Source: Rathayibacter_A sp036510655
GTDB taxonomy: Bacteria; Actinomycetota; Actinomycetes; Actinomycetales; Microbacteriaceae
DNA: 64,000 bases
Direction of reading: 5' to 3'
NCBI GenBank assembly: GCA_036510655.1
Contig: DATCDQ010000031.1
Span: 1 to 64,000, forward strand
This document shows, in pieces, positions 24,652-33,146 of the stretch. The number at the start of each line of letters is the position of its first letter. Position 1 is the stretch's first letter. A model generated the notes under the pieces. That model ran no database searches, was not told where the DNA came from, and was given only the letters and a program-made list of their open reading frames with translations. A program made the translations under genes and the position numbers.

Positions 24652-26028
24652 TCAGTCGATGACTGGCCACCCCGCCGGCCCGGCTGTTCCGGCGCGGTAG
24701 TTCTCGAGCGGAACCGCGTCGGCCGACCAGGCCGTCACCACCGGCGCGACGATGCGCCAGCATTCTTCTGCGGCGTCTCCACGCACCGATAATGCCGGAT
24801 CGCCGTCCAGCAGCCCGTCAAGCACTTCGCCATAGGCCAGCAATTGCCCCGGCCCGAATTCGGCCTGCAACATCGCGGTGCCCAGCACGCGCGGGTCGCC
24901 CGGGCCGTTGACGTTCAACTCGAGTGACATGCCGTCCGGCCCGAGTAGCATCCGCAACTTGGTCGGACGCTCAACGCCACGCAGGCCGAGAGGAACATGC
25001 TGCGCCTGCTTGAACGTGATCACGATCTCTCGGCGATGCTCCCCTAAGGCCTTGCCTGAGCGAAGAGTGAACGGCACGCCGCTCCAGCGCCAGGTGTCGA
25101 TCTCCAACGTCACCTCGGCAAGGGTCTCCGTATTGCGCGCGGCATCCACCCCTTCCTCATCGACATAGGAGGGCATTTTGTGCCCGAGCACCGTCCCCGC
25201 GGTGTAGCGTCCGCGTCTGCTCGAGGCGACGGCATCGTCGCCCCACACCTTCGCCGCGCGCAGGATGATGCCTTTCGCATCGCGCACATCCCGGGCGCTC
25301 AATGTCGCAGGCGGGTCCATCGCGACAACGGACATCACCTGCAGCAGGTGGCTTTGAATCATGTCGACCAGAGCACCCGCCTTGTCGTAATAGCGCGCGC
25401 GGTCTTCGAGCCCGAGTTGCTCGTCGTAGACGATGTCCACGCGTTCAATGTGCTCGGCGCTCCAGACCGGTTCCAAAATTCGATTCGCGAACCGCAGACC
25501 GAGCATGTTGAAGACCATGGACCGGCCGAGGAAGTGATCGATCCGATGAACCTGGTCCTCGGGCACGAGTTGTAGCACGAGCTTGTTCAGCGCTGCGGCA
25601 CTGCGGCGATCCGTTCCGAACGGCTTCTCCAGCGCCAGCAGCGTTCCAGGAGGCAGCTCGACGCTGCGCAGTGCCTTGCAGGCGAGTGCCGCAATCGCGG
25701 GGGGCAGCGCGAAGTAGATCGCGGGCGTTCCATCGCACGCGTCGATCAGTCGCTTCAGGTCGTCCGGCTTGGTGACATCCGCCGTTTCGTAGGTCGTCGA
25801 CTTGAGCAGCTCCCGCACGCCGTCACCGGATGCCTTCACCGTCTTGAACGATTCGCGAACATGTGCGCGCCAGGCTTGGTCGGTCCACTCCTCACCGCCT
25901 GCGCCGACGAGTTTCAGCCGCCGATCGGTCTGGTTGGTCAGCAGCTGTCCGAGCGCCGGCAGCAGCAGCCGGGCGGAAAGATCGCCGCTCGCACCGAGAA
26001 TGAGAAGAGTCTTCACGACCTGTGTCAT
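24652..26028 (-). CDS. divergent glucose-6-phosphate dehydrogenase-like oxidoreductase
   Basis: 458 residues from ATG 26028. G6PDH-family order: TLLILGASGDLSARLLLPAL (NADP fold), LALEKPFGTDRRSAAALNKL, the substrate site QVHRIDHFLGRSMVFNML, ILEPVWSAEHIERVDIVYDEQLG, GALVDMIQSHLLQVMSVVAMDPP with the catalytic-His region, and VPFTLRSGKALGEHRREIVITF. The usual DHYLGKE reads DHFLGRS, replacing the phosphate-binding Lys with Arg, and the protein is shorter than standard Zwf (about 500). It therefore may be a Zwf paralogue acting on another sugar or its phosphate. It is divergent from a GH15 gene with only about 30 bp between the starts, so their promoters must overlap coding DNA or the genes are leaderless. 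Confidence 0.85.
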   Translation of the reverse strand: MTQVVKTLLILGASGDLSARLLLPALGQLLTNQTDRRLKLVGAGGEEWTDQAWRAHVRESFKTVKASGDGVRELLKSTTYETADVTKPDDLKRLIDACDGTPAIYFALPPAIAALACKALRSVELPPGTLLALEKPFGTDRRSAAALNKLVLQLVPEDQVHRIDHFLGRSMVFNMLGLRFANRILEPVWSAEHIERVDIVYDEQLGLEDRARYYDKAGALVDMIQSHLLQVMSVVAMDPPATLSARDVRDAKGIILRAAKVWGDDAVASSRRGRYTAGTVLGHKMPSYVDEEGVDAARNTETLAEVTLEIDTWRWSGVPFTLRSGKALGEHRREIVITFKQAQHVPLGLRGVERPTKLRMLLGPDGMSLELNVNGPGDPRVLGTAMLQAEFGPGQLLAYGEVLDGLLDGDPALSVRGDAAEECWRIVAPVVTAWSADAVPLENYRAGTAGPAGWPVID

Positions 26029-26058
26029 GAACTTCACAGTACCTGCAAGGATGGGGGC

Positions 26059-27876
26059 ATGTCCCAGAAGATCGAGGATTATGCCCTGATCAGCGACTGC
26101 TACACGGCCGGCCTGATCGGCAAGGACGGCAGTCTTGATTGGCTTTGCCTGCCGCGTTATGACTCTGCGTCGGTTTTCGGCGCGCTGCTCGGCACAGAAG
26201 ACCATGGGCGTTGGCTGTTGGCTCCCGCCGATGCGAACGCGACGAGTACCCGCCGCTATGACGGACACTGCTTCATTTTGATCACCACCTGGACGACCGA
26301 GACCGGCGTCGTGGAAGTGACAGATCTGATGCCGCACGGCGATCACCGAGCCGATGTGATCCGGCGCGTGCGGGGCATCAGCGGAACCGTCACCATGTCG
26401 CAAGACCTTCGGCTGCGCTTCGGGTATGCGAGTGCGATTCCGTGGGTGCGCCAATTGCAGAATGAGGAGCGCCCCGCTCTCATCGCCGCGGCTGGACCGG
26501 ATGCGGTGATCCTACGCGGGCCTTCGCTGCGGCCCAAAAACCACAGCCATCAGGGTAGCTTCACGGTGGCCGCGGACGAGATCATCGACATCACACTTAC
26601 CTGGTATCAATCCCACAAAGAGCCGCCGGACCCGCCCGACGTGGCGGAACGCATCCGGCACACGCACGAATTCTGGATGCAATGGTCGTCGACGTGCAGT
26701 CACGACGGCCCGTATCACGAAGAGGTGATCCGTTCCCTTCTCGTCCTGCGTGCGCTGACCCACGATCAGACGGGCGGGATCGTCGCCGCTGCAACAACGT
26801 CGCTGCCGGAGAGCTTCGGCGGCGAGCGCAACTGGGATTACCGCTACGTGTGGCTCCGTGACGCATCGTTGACTCTCAGCGTGCTGCTCGACCACGGCTT
26901 CAACGACGAGGTGGACCATTGGCGCAACTGGTTGCTGCGTGCCGTGGCCGGTGACCCGGCCGACGTGCAGATCATGTATGGGCTCGCAGGCGAACGGTAT
27001 CTGCCCGAGCACACCGTGGCGAGCCTGCCGGGTTATCAGGGCTCGTCGCCCGTGCGCGTCGGCAACGGCGCAGCCGAGCAATTCCAGGCCGATGTGATCG
27101 GCGAGACGATGCTCGCCTTGCACCGGGCACGCGTGGCAGGCGTCGCAGAAAGTCCGAACTCGTGGTCGGTGCAGCGCGCGCTGCTCAGCCACCTGGAAAA
27201 GGTGTGGCACCTACCGGATCAAGGAATCTGGGAGATCCGTGGGGAGCCGCGTGAGTTCACGCACTCGCGCGTGATGGTCTGGGCCGGCTTCGACTGCGCG
27301 GTGCGCGCCGTCGAGGAGTACGGGCTGCCCGGGCCGTCGAAACGTTGGGCGCGACTTCGTGACGGGGTGCGCGCCGAAATCGACGCGAAAGGCATCGACC
27401 CAGTCCGCGGCTGCTTCACCCAATATTTCGGTGGCACGGAGGTGGATGCCGCGCTACTGCAGCTTCCGCAGGCCGGCTTCTGTGCTCCTGACGACCCGCG
27501 GATGCTGCACACGGTTGCTGCCATCGAGGAAGATCTGCTTCGCGATGGTCTGCCGTTGCGCTACCGCACGGAGAAGGGGGTCGACGGCTTGCCGCCCGGC
27601 GAGCATCCGTTCTTGGCATGTTCATTCTGGCTCGCAGAGCAGTACGCCCGGTCGGGCAGACTGGACGACGCACGAACGCTGATGGACCGTCTGGTCGGAC
27701 TCGCCAACGACCTGGGTCTCCTCAGCGAGGAATACGACGTCGAGAACGCGCGTCAGGCGGGCAACACACCGCAAGCGCTGTCGCACCTCGCACTGGTTCG
27801 CGCAGCAGACGCGATCACGGAATCGATAGCAAACGCTGAGAGGACTCTCACGAACGATCGCACCGTTCAGCACTGA
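26059..27876 (+). CDS. glycoside hydrolase family 15 protein (glucoamylase / trehalase-like)
   Basis: 605 residues from ATG 26059. N-terminal beta-sandwich signature: KIEDYALISDCYTAGLIGKDGSLDWLCLPRYDSASVF. The (alpha/alpha)6 catalytic domain has ERNWDYRYVWLRDASLTLSVL, QIMYGLAGERYLPEHTVASLPGY, and the C-terminal LLSEEYDVENARQAGNTPQALSHLAL with the catalytic Glu. Actinobacterial members include glucoamylases and the mycobacterial trehalase, so with otsA-otsB in the same window trehalose hydrolysis is one option. There is no signal peptide, so it is cytoplasmic. It is divergent from the Zwf-like gene, suggesting released glucose units feed that enzyme (inference). Confidence 0.9.
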   Translation: MSQKIEDYALISDCYTAGLIGKDGSLDWLCLPRYDSASVFGALLGTEDHGRWLLAPADANATSTRRYDGHCFILITTWTTETGVVEVTDLMPHGDHRADVIRRVRGISGTVTMSQDLRLRFGYASAIPWVRQLQNEERPALIAAAGPDAVILRGPSLRPKNHSHQGSFTVAADEIIDITLTWYQSHKEPPDPPDVAERIRHTHEFWMQWSSTCSHDGPYHEEVIRSLLVLRALTHDQTGGIVAAATTSLPESFGGERNWDYRYVWLRDASLTLSVLLDHGFNDEVDHWRNWLLRAVAGDPADVQIMYGLAGERYLPEHTVASLPGYQGSSPVRVGNGAAEQFQADVIGETMLALHRARVAGVAESPNSWSVQRALLSHLEKVWHLPDQGIWEIRGEPREFTHSRVMVWAGFDCAVRAVEEYGLPGPSKRWARLRDGVRAEIDAKGIDPVRGCFTQYFGGTEVDAALLQLPQAGFCAPDDPRMLHTVAAIEEDLLRDGLPLRYRTEKGVDGLPPGEHPFLACSFWLAEQYARSGRLDDARTLMDRLVGLANDLGLLSEEYDVENARQAGNTPQALSHLALVRAADAITESIANAERTLTNDRTVQH

Positions 27877-27906
27877 TCCTTCAGCCTGGTCGGGCGTAAT
27901 GGGAGC

Positions 27907-29514
27907 ATGCTCTCGGAGACCGTCCTGCCGCACGCCGGCGCGCCGGCGCAGGCAGGGTCGGCTCAAAACCGGCCGGCCCAGGGTTCGCCGTCGCGACCCG
28001 CGAGCACCCGACGCCGGCGATTCACGCGATCCGGGCCTCTCGCTCTGGTATTCGGCGCGCTCGGCTTCGCGGTCGCCGCGGCTGGATCGTGGATTCCGTC
28101 TTTGTGGGGGGACGAAGCGGCGAGCATCATGTCCGCGGAACGCCCGTGGCCGTCATTGTTCGCCATGCTCGGACATATCGACTCGGTGCACGGCGCGTAC
28201 TACGTGTTTCTTCATGTGTGGATCGACCTGTTCGGAGCATCGGCGTTCTCCGTGCGTTTGCCGAGCGCGATAGCCACAGGGCTCGCCACAGCCGGCCTGG
28301 TCGTTCTCGCCCATCGGCTGGGCGGCCCGCGCCTCGCGGTCGTCAGCGCCGTCGTGTACATGATCATTCCGCGCGTCACCTACATGGGCACTGAAGCGCG
28401 CGAATACGCCTTCACCGCGACCTGTGCCGTGTGGTTAACGGTCCTGCTGGTCCATTTGGTGCGGACGCGCAGCCGCAGTCGGCTCGCCTGGCTGGGCTAC
28501 GGGCTTGCGCTCGCCGCATCCGTCTACGTCTTCCTCTACCTGGCGATGATGGTGCTCGTGCACGCGGCCATCCTGCTGTCCGTGACACGCGATCGACGGA
28601 TGCTCCGGCGCTGGCTGCTCGCCACCGCCCTGGCTGTCCTGTTGGCAGCCCCTGCAATTTATTTCGACCTCACCGAGGGCGGACAGATCTCGTTCCTCGC
28701 GAATCGAGTAACCGTCGATTTCACCGGTTTCTTCGTAGGCCAGTGGTTCTGGACAGCACAGTTCGCGATCGTAGCGTGGCTCTGCATCGTCTGCGCACTC
28801 GGCGTGTTTGCCGCGCGCTGGGTGCGCGATTGGCGGCATCGGCGCGCGGGCGCTATGGACAGACCGGGGCCCCGATCACCGTCGTTCGCCGTCGTAGCCG
28901 TTGCCTGGTTTGTGATCCCACCCGTGCTGCTGGTCAGCGTCAACGTGGTGCACGCCGTGTATGCGGCGCGGTATCTGTCGTTCGTGACACCCGCGGTTGC
29001 CATGATGATCGCCGCAGGCGTCTGTCTGCTGATGCGACGCTGGATGATCGTCGCCGCCGTCTGCGCACTCATCGCGCTCGCTGCGCCGAGCTATCTGCAC
29101 CAGCGCGGCCCGTTCGGGATGCCCGGCGGCAGCGACTGGTCCGAGGTCGCCGCGACGATCTCGAGCAATGCGCAGCCCGGCGATGCCATCGTCTTCACAG
29201 AAGGCGGCAGCCCCTCGCAGAACCCGCGCAGTGCGAAACACCTCTATCCACAGGCATTCAAAGGCCTCGATGACGTGACACTGGTGACACCGTACGCGCA
29301 AACCACGGGCATCTGGGATCGCACCGAGCCCGTTTCGCAAGCCGCTAGCCGCCTCGCAAGCGGCGATGGGCGGGTCTGGCTCGTGTTGCATCGAGGATCG
29401 GGCACGCCGGCGCATCCGGCCGAACTGACGCAACTCCAGGCCCTGGGCTACACCGTGACGAGCACGATCCCCGAGAATCACGACGTCGTCTACCTCATGC
29501 AGCGCACGCCCTAG
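27907..29514 (+). CDS. GT-C family (GT39/ArnT-like) membrane glycosyltransferase
   Basis: 535 residues with about a dozen hydrophobic segments. A basic cytoplasmic N-terminus (STRRRRFTRSG) precedes TM1, and the first extracytoplasmic loop carries the GT-C acidic motif IPSLWGDEAASIMSAERPWPSL. VHGAYYVFLHVWIDLFG, SVRLPSAIATGLATAG and MGTEAREYAFTATCAVW are the conserved loop and TM2-4 pieces of PMT/ArnT-type polyprenyl-phosphate-sugar-dependent transferases. The C-terminal about 150 residues are extracytoplasmic. It probably decorates a cell-wall polymer or protein; acceptor and sugar are unknown. The esterase gene follows on the same strand after about 40 bp. Confidence 0.82.
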   Translation: MLSETVLPHAGAPAQAGSAQNRPAQGSPSRPASTRRRRFTRSGPLALVFGALGFAVAAAGSWIPSLWGDEAASIMSAERPWPSLFAMLGHIDSVHGAYYVFLHVWIDLFGASAFSVRLPSAIATGLATAGLVVLAHRLGGPRLAVVSAVVYMIIPRVTYMGTEAREYAFTATCAVWLTVLLVHLVRTRSRSRLAWLGYGLALAASVYVFLYLAMMVLVHAAILLSVTRDRRMLRRWLLATALAVLLAAPAIYFDLTEGGQISFLANRVTVDFTGFFVGQWFWTAQFAIVAWLCIVCALGVFAARWVRDWRHRRAGAMDRPGPRSPSFAVVAVAWFVIPPVLLVSVNVVHAVYAARYLSFVTPAVAMMIAAGVCLLMRRWMIVAAVCALIALAAPSYLHQRGPFGMPGGSDWSEVAATISSNAQPGDAIVFTEGGSPSQNPRSAKHLYPQAFKGLDDVTLVTPYAQTTGIWDRTEPVSQAASRLASGDGRVWLVLHRGSGTPAHPAELTQLQALGYTVTSTIPENHDVVYLMQRTP

Positions 29515-29553
29515 CGCGCCGAGGCGGTGCTGCCGCCACCGAGAGGTGTGTTT

Positions 29554-30858
29554 GTGAGAGGCTATGGCGTGCTTGATTGGCTATTGAACATCCGGATCGA
29601 CAAAAACACGTTTCTCGTCCCCGCGGACGTCCTGGCCGCACTCTTGTTCCTCTACCTGCTGACGAGGCGGCCACGCCGAAGCTGGGTGATCACGGCCGTC
29701 ACCGCCGTCGCGCTGGGTGCCGCAATCGGGTGGCTGGTGACCTGGTTGGTCAGTGACGTGTGGGATGTCTTCGGGCTGCCGCTGACTACGGTCGTACGCG
29801 TGTGGGTCGTCATGGCGTTCGCGGGGGTCTTTCTCGCGATCGTGAACCTCGTCCGCACGCGGTGGTGGCGCAAGCTGCTCGCCGTGGTGTCGATCGTCGT
29901 CTTTCTCATCGCCGCGGCCGCCGCCATCAATATCGATTTCGGGGCATTCCGCAATCTCAAGGACGCCCTCGGAATCACTCCGTATCCCCCGCTCGCGAGC
30001 AGCTATCTGAACGGGCAGGCCGGACCGGTGGATCCGACCCTGGCGCAGACCTGGCAGCCACCGGCCGGCATGCCTTCGCACGGCAAGCTGGGGACGGTCG
30101 ATATTCCTGCGACGACGTCCGGGTTCAGCGCGCGCGCCGCATCCGTTTATCTGCCGCCGGCCGCGTTGGTCTCGCCGGCGCCGAAACTGCCGGTCATGGT
30201 GATGTTCTCGGGTCAACCCGGCGCACCCTCAGACCTGTTCACCTCCGGGCAGTTGCAGGGGATCCTCGACGCCTACGCGGCAGCCCACCACGGGCTCGCA
30301 CCGATCGTCGTTGCCCCGGACCAGCTCGGCAACCCCTTGTCAAACCCGATGTGCGTCGACTCGTCACTCGGAAAATCGGCGACGTACCTGACGGTCGATG
30401 TGACGCGCTGGATCACATCGCACCTCAATGTGGCGGACAGCGCGCAGCAGTGGGCGGTCGGCGGGTATTCGCAGGGCGGCACGTGCGCTTTGCAATTCGG
30501 CGCGGGTTACCCGAACCTCTATCGCTCGCTCATCGACATCTCGGGCGAAATCGCGCCGACGATCGGCCGTGACACGGTCAAGAAGGCGTTCGGCGGCTCG
30601 GCTGCAGCGTACAACGCGGTCAAGCCGCTCACCCTGCTTGCCAAGCACGCTCCGTATCAGGACACGCTTGCGATCTTCGGTGTGGGCAAACAGGACGCGA
30701 AGTACGAACCGATCACCCACGCTGCGGTGCGCGCGGCGACTTCGGCGGGCATGACGACGGACTTGATCCAATCGCCGAAGTCCTCGCACGACTGGAACAC
30801 GGTGCGCTACGTGCTGTCGAGGGCCGTGCCCGTCATTGCCACACGAATGGGCTTGTAG
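29554..30858 (+). CDS. membrane-anchored alpha/beta-hydrolase esterase (antigen 85 / esterase D type)
   Basis: 434 residues from GTG 29554, which has GAGAGGT upstream; the frame opens at GTG 29527. Four N-terminal membrane segments (about residues 15-130) are followed by an extracytoplasmic alpha/beta hydrolase with the nucleophile elbow GGYSQGGTCA (Ser in G-Y-S-Q-G), an oxyanion region near MFSGQPGAPSDLF, and a late SHDWNTVRYVLSRA that would supply the catalytic His. This TM4-plus-esterase design is common in actinobacteria with cell-wall acyl esters, and the hydrolase resembles the mycolyltransferase/esterase D family. It follows the GT-C gene closely, which suggests a shared envelope-polymer role. 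The substrate is unknown. Confidence 0.8.
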   Translation: MRGYGVLDWLLNIRIDKNTFLVPADVLAALLFLYLLTRRPRRSWVITAVTAVALGAAIGWLVTWLVSDVWDVFGLPLTTVVRVWVVMAFAGVFLAIVNLVRTRWWRKLLAVVSIVVFLIAAAAAINIDFGAFRNLKDALGITPYPPLASSYLNGQAGPVDPTLAQTWQPPAGMPSHGKLGTVDIPATTSGFSARAASVYLPPAALVSPAPKLPVMVMFSGQPGAPSDLFTSGQLQGILDAYAAAHHGLAPIVVAPDQLGNPLSNPMCVDSSLGKSATYLTVDVTRWITSHLNVADSAQQWAVGGYSQGGTCALQFGAGYPNLYRSLIDISGEIAPTIGRDTVKKAFGGSAAAYNAVKPLTLLAKHAPYQDTLAIFGVGKQDAKYEPITHAAVRAATSAGMTTDLIQSPKSSHDWNTVRYVLSRAVPVIATRMGL

Positions 30859-31208
30859 GCGCACGCGGTACGAGATCGCCGACCTGCATCTCGCGCGCGC
30901 GCCGAATTCACTTGTGGATGTCACGCTCGCGGGCGGCACCAGCTTGGAGAAGCTGTCGTACGCACTCAGTCGCGCTCGGGACACGCACAATACCATTTTG
31001 CGGGCGACGGCCGGCTCATCAGCCGTGATTCCCGACAGCGGGATCCGTCATGCCGGTGGAATGGCCATTCGTTCGTATGCCTATACTGGCCAGATAGTGC
31101 GGCCACCGGCACTGCCTGTACCGCCGACAAGGGCGAGTCCACGACTTGAAGACGATCGCTTGGGCGCCTTCCAGCTGTGATTTCCGCGACCGATTGGAGA
31201 GTTGCGAC
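30859..31208. other. gene-poor gap without convincing features
   Basis: About 350 bp between the esterase stop and the DUF1345 gene. Short open frames exist on both strands, but none has a ribosome binding site combined with a protein-like composition. No tRNA, strong hairpin or repeat was found. The promoter of the DUF1345 gene presumably lies at its right end. Confidence 0.4.
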
Positions 31209-31859
31209 ATGGAATCGAATGCACCTGGGGGGCATCGAGGTCGCTCGCCGGTACGACTCATGGTGATGCTTCTCCTTGGGGTCGCCGTCACAGTAGCGGT
31301 TGGAATCACCGGCGCGTGGGTGGCGGCGCCGATCGCTGGATGGGCCTCCTCATGTCTTCTGTTCAGCGCCTGGGCCTGGATCGAAATCTGGCGAATGGAC
31401 GCTCGAAACACCCACTCGCATGCTACTCGTGAAGATCCCGGCCGCGCCATCGCCGACCTCCTGATGATATTCGCGAGCATCGCCGCGCTCGTTGCCATCG
31501 TCTTCGTGCTGGTGGAGGCGAAGTCGGCCCACGGGTCCGGGCGTGGCATCCTGGCGGGTCTGGCCGTTGCAAGCGTGGCGCTGTCGTGGGTGCTGGTGCA
31601 CACCCTATACACGCTGCGGTATGCACGTCTTTACTATGCGCGGCCGGAGGGCGGTGTGAGCTTCAACCAGAAACAGGCGCCTCGCTATAGCGATTTCGCC
31701 TATTTGGCCTTCACCATCGGGATGACCTTCCAAGTTTCCGACACCAATATCGAAGATCCAATGATCAGAGCGACGATTCTGCGGCACATGCTCCTGTCCT
31801 ATCTTTTCGGATCTGTGATCCTTGCAACGACGATCAATTTCGTCGTTGGTTTGTCCTGA
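31209..31859 (+). CDS. DUF1345-family integral membrane protein
   Basis: 216 residues from ATG 31209. Five or six hydrophobic spans are visible (LMVMLLLGVAVTVAVGITGAW, SSCLLFSAWAWIEIW, LLMIFASIAALVAIVFVLV, ILAGLAVASVALSWVLVHTLYTL, the DFAYLAFTIGMTFQVSDT block, and HMLLSYLFGSVILATTINFVV). The pattern HTLYTLRYARLYYA, then YSDFAYLAFTIGMTFQVSDT, is diagnostic of DUF1345 as I remember it. The function of the family is unknown. It stands alone, with about 280 bp of non-coding DNA downstream. Confidence 0.8.
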   Translation: MESNAPGGHRGRSPVRLMVMLLLGVAVTVAVGITGAWVAAPIAGWASSCLLFSAWAWIEIWRMDARNTHSHATREDPGRAIADLLMIFASIAALVAIVFVLVEAKSAHGSGRGILAGLAVASVALSWVLVHTLYTLRYARLYYARPEGGVSFNQKQAPRYSDFAYLAFTIGMTFQVSDTNIEDPMIRATILRHMLLSYLFGSVILATTINFVVGLS

Positions 31860-32037
31860 CGGTATTGCACGTCTCGCGGCGCTTTCAGTCACACGTGACA
31901 CAAAGGCGATCCGACATCGGGTCCAGATCCGACGTGAGGTTGAGTTAGACTTACGCGCCCGTGAGCTTCGTGGCAACGCGCCTGTGAACGTGGACGATTT
32001 GCGGGGCGATGACGGCTAGCATCCGCCCAACTATCAG

Positions 32038-32063
32038 GGGGTCGATTTTCGGCCGACGTTGAC
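32038..32063 (+). repeat. 26-bp repeat, copy A (solo insertion-sequence-end-like)
   Basis: The 26 bases starting GGGGTCGATTTTCGGCCGAC reappear in opposite orientation at 59698-59723 with a single mismatch. G-rich ends followed by TCRATTTT and CCGACGTTGAC resemble terminal repeats of IS21-type elements in actinobacteria (recollection). No transposase is nearby, so these look like solo ends left after decay or excision. Confidence 0.6.
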
Positions 32064-32137
32064 AGCAGAATGCGATCGTCGACGCAATGTGCTCGGTCTA
32101 GCATGCCGCTGAGCCGGTGCGGCGTCACGGTGCGATC

Positions 32138-32395
32138 TCATAGCGGTGGATCGTCGCTTTCCGAGGTCTGTCGTGTCACGTGGGATCCGTCGACGGGATC
32201 GACCGCAGACCGCGAGATCGTCGTCGCCCTGCGGCGACGTGTCACCAAGATGATTCCGAGGATAAAGACCACGACGCCGGCGCCCATAAAGATGTAGCCG
32301 ACGAGGTGGAGATCGATCCACGACACCTGAATGTTTAGTGCAAAGGTCAGGATCGCGCCGATGACAAACAAGACGATCCCTGTTCCGATACTCAT
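32138..32395 (-). CDS. DUF6458-family two-span membrane protein
   Basis: 85 residues; the ATG follows AAGGAGAAGCGATT. It has two membrane spans (GTGIVLFVIGAILTFALNI and LVGYIFMGAGVVVFILGIILV) joined by the short QVSWIDLHL loop, then a basic stretch (TRRRRAT) and a polar tail. The start MSIGTGIVLFVIGAIL and the VGYIFMGAGVVVFI block match the small DUF6458 family common in actinobacteria. Function unknown. Confidence 0.85.
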   Translation of the reverse strand: MSIGTGIVLFVIGAILTFALNIQVSWIDLHLVGYIFMGAGVVVFILGIILVTRRRRATTISRSAVDPVDGSHVTRQTSESDDPPL

Positions 32396-32512
32396 AATCG
32401 CTTCTCCTTTTCATCGCGGGTGTTTCATCCGCGTTTCAGCATGGCCCGTTAAGTCATGCAAACTCGACGCTACCGTGACAGCAGGCTCGCTGCCGACGGA
32501 TTGCACAAGTTG

Positions 32513-32626
32513 CTATGAGCTGTAGGCATCAAGGTCGTCGGGACGTTGTGTGCGAATCACTGTGGCTTCGCACAGGAATCGCGCAGGCGAGTCGATGACA
32601 CTTTCGACGTACGAACGCCATGACAC
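32513..32626 (-). CDS. possible 37-residue ORF, unrecognised
   Basis: In the 313-bp gap between DUF6458 and the lipoprotein gene, a GTG at 32626 preceded by AGAGGG at 7 bases opens a short frame with a balanced composition (ESVIDSPARFLCEATVIRTQ is part of it) and a TAG stop. It may equally be the 3' relic of a longer gene, because a TGA lies a few codons upstream in the same frame. No family recognised; the rest of the gap shows nothing. Confidence 0.25.
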   Translation of the reverse strand: MSWRSYVESVIDSPARFLCEATVIRTQRPDDLDAYSS

Positions 32627-32708
32627 CTCGATCCCTCTAGACGGTGGACGACACTGAAAGAAGCCGAGTCACTGGCCCGGCGCGCTGCCGCTCGTATTGT
32701 CGTTTCCC

Positions 32709-33146
32709 TTACCGTTTCCCCTTGTTGTCGCTGTTATCGTTCTTCCCGTTGGTCCCGTTCCCGTTGTTGTCGCCGGGCCCGCCAGAATCGTGCTTTCCAG
32801 CGGAGGTTTTGGTTGGGACCGGGGTTGGTGCTGGGGTCGGGATCTTGGCCTCCACATCCTTTCTTACGAGGTCGATCGCGGCCTGAATGCGGGTGCTTCG
32901 GTCGCCAGTTACTGTGCCGGCTGCGGTGTCCTGCCGTAGTTCGGTCTGCAGATCGTTCAACTCGGTAAGAGCACCGTTGAAATCGCCAATGGATGCGCGA
33001 TCGCCGATCTGCAGCACCGTTGCCTGCAGCCCTTCGGCGGTCTTCGCGTCGAAATCCGGTTGCTGCGGCGTGCATCCGGCGAGCAACGCGACGCCGACGA
33101 TAACGGCTGCGAGCGCACGCGACATCCTCAGGGTATGAACTCTCAC
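32709..33146 (-). CDS. lipoprotein coupled to the Ser/Thr kinase gene
   Basis: 145 residues from GTG 33146, which overlaps the kinase stop codon (GTGA) and has GGGAGCG upstream. The signal peptide ends in a lipobox (AAVIVGVALLAGC), so the mature protein is probably acylated at that Cys and surface-exposed on the membrane. The mature part is helical for about 85 residues (DFNGALTELNDLQTELRQDT...RSTRIQAAIDLVRKDVEAK). It ends in a Pro/Thr- then Gly/Asn/Lys-rich disordered tail. An alternative ATG at 33125 lacks room for a ribosome binding site. Coupling to the kinase suggests an extracytoplasmic partner or sensor (inference). Confidence 0.8.
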   Translation of the reverse strand: MRVHTLRMSRALAAVIVGVALLAGCTPQQPDFDAKTAEGLQATVLQIGDRASIGDFNGALTELNDLQTELRQDTAAGTVTGDRSTRIQAAIDLVRKDVEAKIPTPAPTPVPTKTSAGKHDSGGPGDNNGNGTNGKNDNSDNKGKR

